Below are positions 33,555-43,561 of a DNA stretch of 64,000 nucleotides, one piece after another (position 1 is the stretch's first letter; each line of letters begins with the position of its first letter). The stretch spans positions 62,001 through 126,000 of the forward strand of contig NZ_BJLY01000005.1 of assembly GCF_006538885.1 (NCBI RefSeq). The letters run 5' to 3'. Made by a program: the position numbers and the translations under genes. The notes below the pieces were generated by a model. That model did no database searches. It had not been told where the DNA came from and was given only the letters and a program-made list of their open reading frames with translations. This DNA is from Gluconobacter roseus NBRC 3990. Its GTDB lineage: Bacteria; Pseudomonadota; Alphaproteobacteria; Acetobacterales; Acetobacteraceae.

Positions 33555-35414
33555 GTGTCCGAGGCCCCGTCCTTTTCGCGCCCCACAATCCGTCGTCTTT
33601 CCGGCCATCTCATTGACCTGATCGCAGCCGGCGAGGTCATTGAACGCCCCGCTGCCGCTCTCAAGGAACTGGTAGAGAACGCCGTTGATGCTGGCGCAAC
33701 CCGCATCGTGGTCGCCCTGCGTGCAGGCGGGACGGACCGGATCGACGTCACCGACAATGGCTGTGGCATGACCCCGGCCGAACTGGAATTGGCCGTCGAG
33801 CGGCACTGCACCTCCAAGCTTCAGGATGAACGCCTCGTCCAGATCCGCACGCTGGGTTTTCGGGGCGAGGCTCTGCCCTCCATCGGCGCCAGCGCGCGCC
33901 TGTCCATCACGTCCCGCACACCGGAGTCAGACACTGCCTGGTGTATCCGCGTCGATGGCGGTGTCATTACCCCACCACAGCCTGCATCCGGTCCGGTTGG
34001 TACGCGCATCGTCGTGACAGACTTGTTCTTTGCCACCCCAGCGCGTCGCAAATTCCTCAAAAGTGCGCGTGTCGAGAGCGGCCATGCCGAATCCGTCATG
34101 CGCCGTCTGGCCCTGTCCGCACCCCATTGCGCCATGCGTGTTCTGCTGGACGACAAGGTGCTGTTCGATCTGCCGGAACAGAGCCCCATCGCGCGTACGG
34201 CCGCTGTTCTGGACACGACGCCAGACACGCTGATTCCGCTGGATGAACAGCGCGGGGCCGTGCGTCTGTCTGGCTTCGCCTGCGGGCCGGCCCGCACCCG
34301 CGCGACCGGGTCAGGCCAGTTCATTCTGGTCAACAACCGCCCGGTCACGGACCCGATGCTGCGCACAGCCATCCGTGTCGCCTACCGCCCCGTGATCGAG
34401 CGTGGCCGCTTCCCGGTCATGGCGCTGCACCTGAAAGTGCCGCTGGAACGCCTGGATGTGAACGTGCATCCTGCCAAGACCGAACTGCGCTTTGCTGATG
34501 AAGCCGAAATCCGGTCTCTCGTGATTGGCGGTCTGGGCCGGGCTTTGGGGCACGGCTCGAATGGCGGTGGCGGCATTCATGCAAGCTTCGGTTCGCGGCC
34601 GTCCATCGTCTATCCGCCCCGCCCGCCGGAGCCGCGGGACGCACCGGCCTCTGTTCCGCTACAGGGCAGCCTGCCGACCGGGTACGCCCCGCGCTCCTCG
34701 CCTTTGCCGGAGACCACTCCGCCTCTGGCCCGACCGGGTTTTGCGGAAACGGACCCCGCTTTTGCCCCCGCTGCCCGTGCTCCACAGCAGCCGGAAGCCC
34801 TCGATCCTGCATTCCCGCTCGGTGCCGCCATCGCGCAGGTTTTTGACACATACATCCTGGCTCTCGCACCTGATGGTGACCTCGTCCTCGTGGACCAGCA
34901 TGCCGCCCATGAGCGTCTGACCCATGAGCGCCTGCGCGAACAATATGCCAGCGGTGGGACATTGCGATCGCAGGCCCTGCTTCTGCCGGAAGTGGTGGAC
35001 CTGCCCCGTCGTGAAGCGGAAGCCCTCATGGCGCGCGCGGAGGATCTTTCAAAGCTCGGGATTGATCTTGAATCTTTCGGTCCCGGCAGCGTGCTGCTGC
35101 GCTCGGTTCCCGCTCTTCTGGGGGCACAGGACATTCAGGGGCTTCTGAAAGACGTTGCCGACGAACTGGCCAGCGATCCGGATCTGGACCCTGCAGGTAC
35201 GGGAAGTCTTTCACATCATCTGGATGCCATTCTGGCGCGGATGGCATGTCACGGCAGCATCCGCGCAGGTCGTCGTCTCAAGCCTGAGGAAATGGATGCC
35301 CTGTTGCGCGAGATGGAACTGACACCGCGTGCAAATACTTGCTCGCATGGACGGCCAACATGGCTCAAACTGACGCGGCGGGAACTTGAACGTCTTTTCG
35401 GGCGCGTTAAATAA
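33555..35414 (+). CDS. mutL: DNA mismatch repair protein MutL, endonuclease type
   Basis: A 619-residue protein starting at GTG 33555, five bases after GAGGAGG. The N-terminal GHKL ATPase has ENAVDAGAT, DNGCGM and GFRGEAL. A Pro-rich linker spans about residues 350-420. The C-terminal domain contains DQHAAHERLTHE, the DQHA(X)2E(X)4E metal motif of MutL proteins that nick DNA themselves, as expected where MutH is absent. It follows the DUF3035 lipoprotein gene by 89 bases. Confidence 0.96.
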   Translation: MSEAPSFSRPTIRRLSGHLIDLIAAGEVIERPAAALKELVENAVDAGATRIVVALRAGGTDRIDVTDNGCGMTPAELELAVERHCTSKLQDERLVQIRTLGFRGEALPSIGASARLSITSRTPESDTAWCIRVDGGVITPPQPASGPVGTRIVVTDLFFATPARRKFLKSARVESGHAESVMRRLALSAPHCAMRVLLDDKVLFDLPEQSPIARTAAVLDTTPDTLIPLDEQRGAVRLSGFACGPARTRATGSGQFILVNNRPVTDPMLRTAIRVAYRPVIERGRFPVMALHLKVPLERLDVNVHPAKTELRFADEAEIRSLVIGGLGRALGHGSNGGGGIHASFGSRPSIVYPPRPPEPRDAPASVPLQGSLPTGYAPRSSPLPETTPPLARPGFAETDPAFAPAARAPQQPEALDPAFPLGAAIAQVFDTYILALAPDGDLVLVDQHAAHERLTHERLREQYASGGTLRSQALLLPEVVDLPRREAEALMARAEDLSKLGIDLESFGPGSVLLRSVPALLGAQDIQGLLKDVADELASDPDLDPAGTGSLSHHLDAILARMACHGSIRAGRRLKPEEMDALLREMELTPRANTCSHGRPTWLKLTRRELERLFGRVK

Positions 35415-35495
35415 CACGCAGGGTTGAAGAGTGGTTTCTTGCAACACCATGTTAGGACCAGCGGCGATCACTTTGGCGGCAGGAAAGACAACAGA

Positions 35496-37226
35496 ATGTC
35501 AGCGTCACTAAAAGGCAGTTCCGAGGTCAGTAACGCCTCGCTCATCCACTCCCTCCGCGCCATTGTAGGCGCGCGACATGTCCTGACGAAGCCGAGCGCG
35601 ACCTACCGTTTTCGCAAAGGTTTCCGCTTCGGCATGGGTGACGTTGTTGCGGTGCTTCAGCCGGGGAGTCTGGTCGAACTGTGGCGCGCCGCAAAGCTCT
35701 GTGCCGAAACGGGCCGGATCATCATCATGCAGGCCGCCAATACCGGCCTGACCGGTGGCTCTACCCCGGATGGGAACGATTATGACCGTGACGTGGTCAT
35801 CATCAGCACGAACCGTCTGGACGGCATTCACCTGATCGGTCAGGGCAAGCAGGTCGTCTGCCTGCCGGGCTCGACCCTGCATGATCTGGAAGAAAAACTG
35901 GCTGCGATTGGCCGTGAGCCTCATTCCGTGATTGGTTCGTCCTGTATCGGCGCCTCGGTTCTGGGTGGTGTGAGCAACAATTCCGGCGGCGCGCTGGTAC
36001 AGCGTGGACCGGCCTTCACCGAGATGGCTCTGTTCGGCCAGATGGGTGAGGACGGCAAGCTCCACCTCGTCAACCATCTCGGCATCCGTCTTGAAGGCAA
36101 TCCCGAGCAGATTCTTGCCGCCGTACAGGCCGGTCAGCTTCCGGAAAGCGCCATCGACTGGAAAGCCGGTCGTGGTCACGACGAGAACTATGCCACCCAT
36201 GTCCGCGACGTGGACGCCGACACTCCAGCCCGTTTCAATGCCGATCCCAACCGCTGGTACGAAGCCGCCGGCTGTGCGGGCAAGCTGGTCGTGTTTGCTG
36301 TCCGTCTCGACACGTTCGAAGCCAACAAGAATCCGGGCGTGTTCTATATCGGGACGAACAACACATCCGACCTTGAAGACCTCCGCCGTCACGCCTTGAC
36401 CCATTTCGACGAACTGCCGATCGCTGGTGAATACCTGCACCGCGATGCGTTCAATATTGCCGAAAAATACGGCAAGGACACCTTCGCGGTCATCCGCTAT
36501 TTCGGCACGAAATACCTGCCGATGTTCTTCTCCATGAAGTCCCGGTTCGACGTTTTCGCGCAGCGCCTGCCATTCCTGCCGGATCATTTCAGCGATCTGG
36601 CAATGCAGTTTATCAGCCGCTTTCTGCCGAAACAGCTTCCCCAGCGCATGTGCGACTACCGCGACCGCTTCGAGCATCACCTGATGCTCAAGGTCTCCGC
36701 CCATATGACCGGACCCGTCCGCGCCTATCTGGAGCAGTGGGCCTCAAGCACGGGTGGCGCCTTCTTCGAATGTACGCCGGATGAAGGCACACGTGCCTTC
36801 CTTCACCGCTTTGCCGCAGCCGGTGCCGCCGTGCGTTACCGTGCGGTCCACACGAAAACCGCTGAAGACATCGTGGCGCTCGACGTTGCCCTGCGCCGTA
36901 ACGACCGTGAGTGGTTCGAGGTCCTTCCCAAGGAAATCGAGGACCGGATCATCGTCAAGCTCTATTACGGCCACTTCTTTTGCCACGTGATGCATCAGGA
37001 TTACGTGGTCAAGAAGGGCTACAACGCCATGAAGGTGGAGCATGACATGCTTCCCGGACTGGATGCTCGTGGTGCGCGCTATCCGGCCGAACATAATGTC
37101 GGCCACCTCTACAAGGCCCCTGAGGAAATGGTCGAGCATTACCGCAGCCTCGATCCCTGCAACTGCTTCAACCCCGGCATTGGTCTGGCGACGAAGAAGC
37201 GGAACTGGGTTGCCGAGAGCGTCTGA
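35496..37226 (+). CDS. dld: Quinone-dependent D-lactate dehydrogenase
   Basis: A 576-residue membrane-associated flavoprotein of the E. coli Dld type (ATG 35496 behind AGGAAAGA; a frame from 35424 would overlap no gene but adds unlike sequence). It oxidises D-lactate to pyruvate and feeds electrons to ubiquinone. The FAD-binding region has AANTGLTGGSTPDGNDYDRD and SSCIGASVLGGVSNNSGG. The C-terminal membrane-binding part is basic and aromatic. It suits the oxidative periplasm-facing metabolism of acetic acid bacteria. It converges on the copper receptor gene with only 23 bases between them. Confidence 0.93.
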   Translation: MSASLKGSSEVSNASLIHSLRAIVGARHVLTKPSATYRFRKGFRFGMGDVVAVLQPGSLVELWRAAKLCAETGRIIIMQAANTGLTGGSTPDGNDYDRDVVIISTNRLDGIHLIGQGKQVVCLPGSTLHDLEEKLAAIGREPHSVIGSSCIGASVLGGVSNNSGGALVQRGPAFTEMALFGQMGEDGKLHLVNHLGIRLEGNPEQILAAVQAGQLPESAIDWKAGRGHDENYATHVRDVDADTPARFNADPNRWYEAAGCAGKLVVFAVRLDTFEANKNPGVFYIGTNNTSDLEDLRRHALTHFDELPIAGEYLHRDAFNIAEKYGKDTFAVIRYFGTKYLPMFFSMKSRFDVFAQRLPFLPDHFSDLAMQFISRFLPKQLPQRMCDYRDRFEHHLMLKVSAHMTGPVRAYLEQWASSTGGAFFECTPDEGTRAFLHRFAAAGAAVRYRAVHTKTAEDIVALDVALRRNDREWFEVLPKEIEDRIIVKLYYGHFFCHVMHQDYVVKKGYNAMKVEHDMLPGLDARGARYPAEHNVGHLYKAPEEMVEHYRSLDPCNCFNPGIGLATKKRNWVAESV

Positions 37227-37249
37227 TGCGCTCCCGGTTTGGCTCTTCG

Positions 37250-39394
37250 TCAGAATGCGGCGGTCAGGTTCATGTTGAAGGACCGCCCCATTCCCGGCAA
37301 CGGCCCCAGAATACCCGTGGCATCGTAATCTCCCAGCGAGAGCCCGCCGAGCGGCAGGTAGTATCGCTGGTTCAGCACATTCGCCAGTTCGGCATTGAGC
37401 GTGAAATACCGCCAGCGATAGCTTCCCCCAAGCCCCAGCAGCGCATAGCCCGGCGTGCGGGGCTCGTTGCGCAGCCAGTCCACGGTATCCTTGGACTTCA
37501 CGAACGTTACTTCCACGCGTCCTGTCCAGTTTTCATACGTTTCGTGCAGCCCGATCACGCCATTCGCCGGCATCTGGTGATACAGCCCCGAATGTGTCAC
37601 CAGATCCACGCCGCGCACCCAGTTGATATTTCCGACAAGCTCTCCGCGACCATAGGCCGGCCTGTCCCAAAGACGCACGGACTCTGAGGCGTTGATGCCA
37701 TAGCTCTGGGCATTGTGGTTGACGAAACCCAGCATCGACAGCCCGTTCGAGAAGCTCCCCAGCCGCCGGACATTAATGTAGTTGTGGGTGTAGGTATAAA
37801 ACGGCTGGATCTTCAGGTCCCAACGCCGTGTGGTTTCCGGATCGTGCCAGTCCACCGTCACGCTGGCCGTATTGGCAACTTCGGGAGACAGGTCCAGGTT
37901 CCCCACATAGCCGTTGCCGTCGCCAAACCAGCCGATCATTCGCGTCGCCATGCTGCCCATACCCCAGGCATAGCGCTCATACAGGTTCGGTGAGCGCGTC
38001 TTGCGGGCATAGCCCCCTTCAATGGACAGACTGTCCAGCGGCTTCCACCGCCCCGTTGCCGTGACATCGAAATTAACGTCCGTCCGGCCGCGTGACGCCT
38101 TGTTGAATGTCTCGGCTGCGGCAGCATCCGCCATCGACATCATGCTGCTCCAGGAATAGGGGGCGACCTTCCCCGTATTCATCATCACCACATCATTGCG
38201 GAACCCGAGCTGCGTGGAAAAGCGCGGCAGCCACTGCGCATCCCATTCCGCGAAATGCCCCAGCCGGTCCCGATGGCCGTTATTGATGTTATGATAGGTG
38301 CCAGGCCCCATCATCATGCTTCCCTGCAAAGGCGGCCACCAGTCATTCAGCCCGTTATGATCGAAGGAGCTGCCCAGCTTCAGCGTGTGTTTCAGCCCGA
38401 GCGGAATGGTCGCCTTGATCGCATAGGCCGCCGTCCGCGCATCCGTGTTCATCGGCATACCCGTGGTCGCGCTGTGACCGCCTTTGTCCGAGAGCATGTC
38501 CATGACATGCGTCACCCGCTGCCAGGATCCGCGCACATCCAGCGTGCCCCAGTTGAAGTCGCCCTTGTACTTGCCGTTCACGAAGGTCGAACGGTTGTTC
38601 GTCATGTCCATATACTGGTTGGGAAAGCCCTCATACGGGATGTCCTGCTGACCGAACGTCAGGGCCAGCAGATGATTGGCTTTCTTCACGCCCAGCGTCA
38701 CCGCATGGTTGAAGCTCAGGTAATCCGTGGACCGCACACGCTGACCGTTTCCGCCGGCCTGATAGTCGCTGGCATGGGAATAAGACGCCGTATAGCGCAG
38801 ACTAAACATGTCATTGGCGACCGTCAGGGATCCGGAAGCGCCCGAGCCGCCACCGTTGCTGCGATAATCGCCACGGACATGCCCCGTTACGAGAATATCG
38901 CCTGCCTTGGCGAACAGCGGGTCCTTCCGTTCGATCTCCACGGTGCCGCCGATACTGTCCCCGCCCAGACTGACAGGCGTAATGCCTGCAATCGCCACAG
39001 CATGCGAAACGCTGTCCGGATCGACATAGGACATGGCCGGGTTCATATGGTTCGGGCAGGCCGCGTCAATCCGCATTCCGTCCACGAGTGTCGCTACCCG
39101 GTCATCGGCCATGCCGTTCAGGACGGGCAGGGCAGAAACTCCCCCTGCGGAATAGGTGCTGTAGCCCAGCGCATGATCCAGAAGATGCGCCGTATCCGCG
39201 CTGGTCGTCCGGGGCTGGCGCATGCCGATGACGCTCAACTGTTCGGCCTTGCCAGCTTCAACCGACACTGGCGGAGAAGCATCATCTTGTGCAGACGCCT
39301 CTGGAAAAGCGCTCAGGGAAAAAGCGATAGCGGCAAGAAGCGTGCAGGCACGGCATGCGCTTCCGCCTTCACGGACGCTGAAGAGAGGGAGCAT
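37250..39394 (-). CDS. TonB-dependent copper receptor, OprC/NosA-like
   Basis: A 714-residue outer-membrane receptor from ATG 39394, with signal peptide ending near EASAQ. It carries the Cu-binding pair of OprC: CPNHM in the plug at residues 113-117 (Cys and Met ligands) and HxM at 296-298 (HVM). The distance between the two sites (183 residues) is close to that in Pseudomonas OprC. Met-rich loops add further thiol-ether ligands. The barrel ends with Phe (NLTAAF). It is encoded just downstream of a small His/Met-rich DUF2946 protein, a known partner arrangement. Confidence 0.88.
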   Translation of the reverse strand: MLPLFSVREGGSACRACTLLAAIAFSLSAFPEASAQDDASPPVSVEAGKAEQLSVIGMRQPRTTSADTAHLLDHALGYSTYSAGGVSALPVLNGMADDRVATLVDGMRIDAACPNHMNPAMSYVDPDSVSHAVAIAGITPVSLGGDSIGGTVEIERKDPLFAKAGDILVTGHVRGDYRSNGGGSGASGSLTVANDMFSLRYTASYSHASDYQAGGNGQRVRSTDYLSFNHAVTLGVKKANHLLALTFGQQDIPYEGFPNQYMDMTNNRSTFVNGKYKGDFNWGTLDVRGSWQRVTHVMDMLSDKGGHSATTGMPMNTDARTAAYAIKATIPLGLKHTLKLGSSFDHNGLNDWWPPLQGSMMMGPGTYHNINNGHRDRLGHFAEWDAQWLPRFSTQLGFRNDVVMMNTGKVAPYSWSSMMSMADAAAAETFNKASRGRTDVNFDVTATGRWKPLDSLSIEGGYARKTRSPNLYERYAWGMGSMATRMIGWFGDGNGYVGNLDLSPEVANTASVTVDWHDPETTRRWDLKIQPFYTYTHNYINVRRLGSFSNGLSMLGFVNHNAQSYGINASESVRLWDRPAYGRGELVGNINWVRGVDLVTHSGLYHQMPANGVIGLHETYENWTGRVEVTFVKSKDTVDWLRNEPRTPGYALLGLGGSYRWRYFTLNAELANVLNQRYYLPLGGLSLGDYDATGILGPLPGMGRSFNMNLTAAF

Positions 39395-39509
39395 GATCCA
39401 CATCCTCGACTGGTCTGAAAACCCAGTCACGGCGGATCACGCCCTGAAAACCCGCTTCAGAAAAGCAGATCGCAGAACCCTTCATCCTCCGCCATGACCA
39501 CGATGGAGT

Positions 39510-39932
39510 TCAGATGAGGCAGGGAGGACCTCGGGAAGGGGGAAGCAGACGCTGGATCGCCGGCGGCGCACGTGGCGCGCCCGGTTTCTGCCGGATCCGG
39601 CGTCCGACGGTTCCACAACCCGGCATGACAGGCAGGCTGGCAAGAATAACCGCCAGAAGCTGCAACAGAGGGCAGAGCGGGCAACTGCCATCATGGGAAT
39701 GGTGGTGAGAATGATGCCCGGCCATCATGCCCGGCATTGGTGCCGCCATCACTGCGGGTGACGGTGCAATGTCGATTCCCGTCAGGCGCTCGATCGTCGC
39801 CCGCGGGCTTTCTTCGGGATAGGCACATCCCTGAAGGACAAGCTGCCCTAGAAATCCCAGCAATACCGCGACGATGACCGCAAGCGCACAGGCGCGGGAC
39901 CGTCGGGTTGAAGGGAAAGGAAGGGCAGACAT
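39510..39932 (-). CDS. DUF2946-family His/Met-rich membrane protein, copper associated
   Basis: About 140 residues (ATG 39932; GTG 39959 would add nine). The N-terminal half is one membrane segment (residues 16-36). A cluster from 60 to 88 holds PMPGMMAGHHSHHHSHDGSC and CP, a soft-metal-binding pattern. The C-terminal part is basic and Pro-rich. DUF2946 proteins often sit next to OprC-type copper receptors, as here, 115 bases upstream of the receptor start. It may bind copper in the periplasm and hand it on. The exact role is unknown. Confidence 0.75.
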   Translation of the reverse strand: MSALPFPSTRRSRACALAVIVAVLLGFLGQLVLQGCAYPEESPRATIERLTGIDIAPSPAVMAAPMPGMMAGHHSHHHSHDGSCPLCPLLQLLAVILASLPVMPGCGTVGRRIRQKPGAPRAPPAIQRLLPPSRGPPCLI

Positions 39933-40024
39933 GATGCCCGCATCTGGCGCCCGCGCCACGGGCCGGTCAAGGGAGCAGAATACGGCCCATCCCTATATTT
40001 CCGCCGGTTTTCAGCTGATGACGA

Positions 40025-40915
40025 TTAGTGCAGCGGCTTCTGCCGACCCGTCAGGACATTCCCGGCCGAAGCCGCGGCAATGCACAGCACGCCCATCCAG
40101 CGCATGATGGACAGCGCCTCATGCAGGAAAATGAATCCTGAAAGGGCACCAAGCATCGGCTCCATGCTCAGCAAGATCCCCAGATCACGCGGGCTCAGGT
40201 TCCGCATGGCCATCATGTCCAGGATATAAGGCACCGCCGAGGACAGGACCGCAACGCTCAGCGCGGCACCGCCCTGCCAGGGATGGGCCAGAACCGTCGG
40301 GATCGTCGGGATCAGGCAGGGCAGCAGGATGATCGCCGCCGTGCTCATGCCCAGAGTGGTCGCAACGGGCGCAGGAAACATCCTGCCCATCCGTGTGCCC
40401 GTCAGGATATAGACCACCCAGCCGCACCCGCTTAGAAGAGCTGCCGCTACGCCGAACAGGTTGAGCGATGACAGGCCGACCGTCGCGCCTTCCGGCCGCA
40501 GCAGCAGAAAGAGCCCCAGAACCACAAGCCCGGCCCAGCACAGATCCAGCCATCGGCGGGACCCGACCAGTGCCAGCGTCAGAGGACCTGTGAACTCAAG
40601 GGCGACAACAACGCCGAGCGGCAGCCGGACAAGCGCCACATAAAAACAGAAGTTCATGACCGCAACAGATGCGCCATAGGGCAGCAGCAGCTTCACGCGC
40701 TCGACCGTCAGGGTCCCCCGCGTTGGTCGCCAAATGGACAGCAGGATCACGGCCGCCAGACACACGCGCAGCCCCACCATGCCGGTCGGACCGAACAGGG
40801 GAAACAGCCCCTTTGCCAGCGTTGCGCCGATCTGAAAGGAGGAGATCCCTCCAATCAGACATCCGACGGCCTTGAGCTGGCTATGAGACTCCGTGGTACT
40901 GGCCGGTGACGACAC
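40025..40915 (-). CDS. rhtA: EamA-family exporter, RhtA-like
   Basis: A 296-residue inner-membrane protein with ten predicted helices in two EamA halves. RhtA exports threonine and homoserine. The second half has FLHEALSIMRWMGVLCIAAAS, typical for the family. It starts with GTG 40915, two bases after the parE stop, so it is co-transcribed with parE. The substrate is inferred from family only; other small metabolites are possible. Confidence 0.75.
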   Translation of the reverse strand: MSSPASTTESHSQLKAVGCLIGGISSFQIGATLAKGLFPLFGPTGMVGLRVCLAAVILLSIWRPTRGTLTVERVKLLLPYGASVAVMNFCFYVALVRLPLGVVVALEFTGPLTLALVGSRRWLDLCWAGLVVLGLFLLLRPEGATVGLSSLNLFGVAAALLSGCGWVVYILTGTRMGRMFPAPVATTLGMSTAAIILLPCLIPTIPTVLAHPWQGGAALSVAVLSSAVPYILDMMAMRNLSPRDLGILLSMEPMLGALSGFIFLHEALSIMRWMGVLCIAAASAGNVLTGRQKPLH

Positions 40916-40917
40916 GC

Positions 40918-42933
40918 TCAGACGTCGAGCTCGTCAACGGACCGGGCATGTTCCTGAATGAAGCGGAAACGCAGCTCCGGCTTGCGGCCCATGAGGCTTT
41001 CGACACGCTCGCTGGTTGCCAGACGGTCTTCGGCCGGGGTGATGACCCGCAGAAGCGTACGCCGGGCCGGATCCATGGTCGTTTCCTTGAGATCCTTCAC
41101 CGGCATCTCACCCAGACCCTTGAACCGGGAGACCTCGACCTTCGCATTCGGCTTGAAATCGGCCTTGATGCGCCGGACACGGTCCTGATCGTCCATCGCA
41201 TAGACCGTCTTGGGTCCATGCGTGATGCGATAGAGCGGCGGCTGCGCCAGATGCAGATGTCCGTGACGGATCAGTTCCGGCATCTCGCGATAGAAGAACG
41301 TCATCAGAAGCGAGGCAATATGCGCCCCGTCCACGTCGGCATCCGTCATGATGATGACGCGCCCGTAGCGCAGGCGGCTGATGTCGAAAGACGCTCCGAT
41401 GCCGCAACCCAGAGCTTCCGTCAGATCGCGGAGTTCCTGATTGGCCCGTAACTTGTCCGTTGTCGCGGAGGCCACGTTGAGGATCTTCCCCCGCAGCGGC
41501 AGTACGGCCTGCGTCTCACGGTCACGGGCCTGACGTGCCGAACCACCGGCCGATTCGCCCTCCACCAGGAACAGTTCCGTTTCCGCCGCATTTTCGCGCG
41601 TGCAATCCGTCAGCTTGCCCGGCAGACGCAGCTTGCGCGTCGCGCTCTTGCGGGCCGTGTCCTTGACCTCACGGCGGCGCAGGCGCTCTTCCGCCCGCTC
41701 CACCATGAACGCCAGCAGGGTGTCAGCTTGCTGCGGATTGCCGCCCAGCCAGTGATCCACACGGTCACGCAGTGCGCCTTCGACCAGCCGTGAAGCCTCC
41801 TGAGAGGTCAGCTTGTCCTTGGTCTGGCCCTGGAACTGTGGATCGCGGATAAAGACCGACAGTTTGGCGGCCACGGAACCAAGCACGTCCTCGGCCGAAA
41901 TCGCTGCGGCCCGTTTGACCTTGCGCTGGTCGCCCCAGGCGCGAAGTCCCTTGACCAACGCCGCCCGGAACCCGGCCTCATGCGTGCCACCCTGCGGCGT
42001 GGGAATCGTGTTGCAGAACGACGACAGCGAGGCCGTACCGCTCTCAAGGAAAGCCACCGCCCATTCCACGCGGCCACCCGTACGGCCGTCTGCCGCAATC
42101 GGCAGTTCGACGTCACCAGCCCAGATCGGCGTCAGCAGATCCGGATCAGGCCCGAGTTCTGCCGAAAGGGCGTCTTCCAGACCGTTGGGGAACTGGATGG
42201 TGGCCTCGACCGGCGTCTCGTCTCCGGCCTTGATGAGGGAGGGCTCGCACTTCCACTGGATCGTCACCCCCCGGAACAGCGCGGCCTTGGAGCAGCACAT
42301 CCGGTAGAGGCGCGCAGGGGAGAAATGATGATTGCCGAAGATTTCCGGATCGGGCGTGAAACGCACCGTCGTGCCGCGGCGGTTGGGCGCATTGCCAACT
42401 TCCGCCAGCGGCGCCAGCGAGACACCGCGCACGAAGTCCTGCCGGTACAGCGTACGGTCCCGCGCGACCTCGACTTCCAGCTTCTCGGACAGCGCATTGA
42501 CGACCGAACTTCCGACGCCATGCAGGCCGCCGGAGGTGTCATAGGCCTTGCCGGAGAACTTTCCGCCCGCATGCAGCGTGGTGAAAATCACTTCAAGCGC
42601 GGATTTCTTGGGAAATTTCGGATGGGGATCGGTCGGAATACCACGGCCATTGTCGCGCACCATGAGCGTGCGCGGGCCTTCCAGCCGGACGTCGATGGTC
42701 GTGGCGTGCCCGGCCACTGCCTCATCCATCGCGTTATCAAGGATTTCGGAGGCCAGATGATGATACGCGGTATCATCCGTGCCGCCGATATACATGCCCG
42801 GACGGCGCCGGACGGGCTCAAGCCCTTCCAGCACCTCGATGTCGTGGGCGCCATATTCCGTGTCGACCGTCCCCTTGCGGGTACCGCCGGCCCGGGTTTT
42901 GCCTGTCTTTCCTGACTCGAACAGATCGCTCAT
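40918..42933 (-). CDS. parE: DNA topoisomerase IV subunit B
   Basis: A 671-residue type II topoisomerase ATPase subunit. It has the GHKL pocket (EILDNAMDEA, DNGRGIP, GVGSSVVNALS) and the Toprim domain, with EGESAGGSARQARDRETQAVLPLRGK and DADVDGAHI. The plan and the shorter C-terminus distinguish it from the GyrB insert type. ParE with ParC unlinks chromosomes. parC is not in the window. It is the first gene of a minus-strand run that continues into rhtA. Confidence 0.92.
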   Translation of the reverse strand: MSDLFESGKTGKTRAGGTRKGTVDTEYGAHDIEVLEGLEPVRRRPGMYIGGTDDTAYHHLASEILDNAMDEAVAGHATTIDVRLEGPRTLMVRDNGRGIPTDPHPKFPKKSALEVIFTTLHAGGKFSGKAYDTSGGLHGVGSSVVNALSEKLEVEVARDRTLYRQDFVRGVSLAPLAEVGNAPNRRGTTVRFTPDPEIFGNHHFSPARLYRMCCSKAALFRGVTIQWKCEPSLIKAGDETPVEATIQFPNGLEDALSAELGPDPDLLTPIWAGDVELPIAADGRTGGRVEWAVAFLESGTASLSSFCNTIPTPQGGTHEAGFRAALVKGLRAWGDQRKVKRAAAISAEDVLGSVAAKLSVFIRDPQFQGQTKDKLTSQEASRLVEGALRDRVDHWLGGNPQQADTLLAFMVERAEERLRRREVKDTARKSATRKLRLPGKLTDCTRENAAETELFLVEGESAGGSARQARDRETQAVLPLRGKILNVASATTDKLRANQELRDLTEALGCGIGASFDISRLRYGRVIIMTDADVDGAHIASLLMTFFYREMPELIRHGHLHLAQPPLYRITHGPKTVYAMDDQDRVRRIKADFKPNAKVEVSRFKGLGEMPVKDLKETTMDPARRTLLRVITPAEDRLATSERVESLMGRKPELRFRFIQEHARSVDELDV

Positions 42934-43000
42934 GTCTGCGTTGTCGCCGTCCCGTCACGGAACGTCAAGCGAACGCTTCGCAACAGGATCAGAGAGTGGC

Positions 43001-43561
43001 TCAGGCGCGGTTCGTGCGACGGGTGGTGGCCCGCTTCGTTACGCCCTTGCGGGAGTGGCGGTCCACCGTGGCCGGGGCTTCGCAGCTCTCATAGGAGGCC
43101 GGCTGGGCCACGTCCTTGGCTTCAGCGTAATGCGCCAGGTCGGACGCGGTTTCCAGCGCGTCGATCTCATCGAACATGGCTTCGCGCTGCTGGCAGAAAA
43201 CCGTGCCGGATTTCAGACCACCCAGCGACTGGATGTCGGCAAGCTGCGTGATGTAGTCGTCATGCTCGACCTGGGCGCGACGGCCATAGGTCGTGCGGAA
43301 ATAGCTGTTCAGACGCTCATCGGCGCTCAGCAGGGCCGGGCGGAACTTGCCGACGAAGGCATTGTAACGCTCCTGCGCCTTGCAGGACAGCGCCGTCACC
43401 ATCAGCTCGGATTTCAGGCCGGCCACATCGAAAGCTTCGTGAGCGGGCGAATTGCCACAATCCGCAGCACGGGCGGACAGGGGATGAACGGCAGCAAGCG
43501 TAGCGCAGGAAAGCCCGACAGCAAGCAGGCTCTTGAAGGAACGACGAAAGATCGACGGCAT
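43001..43561 (-). CDS. Exported protein of unknown function
   Basis: A 186-residue protein (ATG 43561; an ORF open to 43711 lacks support). The signal peptide ends near ARAADC. The mature part is helical and charged, with four Cys residues that could form disulfides, and ends in a basic tail (KGVTKRATTRRTNRA). I do not know the family. It is divergent from the lipoprotein at 43874, and parE lies 67 bases downstream. Confidence 0.65.
   Translation of the reverse strand: MPSIFRRSFKSLLAVGLSCATLAAVHPLSARAADCGNSPAHEAFDVAGLKSELMVTALSCKAQERYNAFVGKFRPALLSADERLNSYFRTTYGRRAQVEHDDYITQLADIQSLGGLKSGTVFCQQREAMFDEIDALETASDLAHYAEAKDVAQPASYESCEAPATVDRHSRKGVTKRATTRRTNRA

Noticed and set aside
35508-36704. Open frame of 398 codons on the minus strand opposite dld
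   Set aside because: The plus strand holds conserved D-lactate dehydrogenase motifs across the same bases.
38255-39418. Open frame of 387 codons on the plus strand opposite the copper receptor
   Set aside because: The minus-strand receptor is complete with signal peptide, copper ligands and aromatic C-terminus; the plus frame is a shadow.
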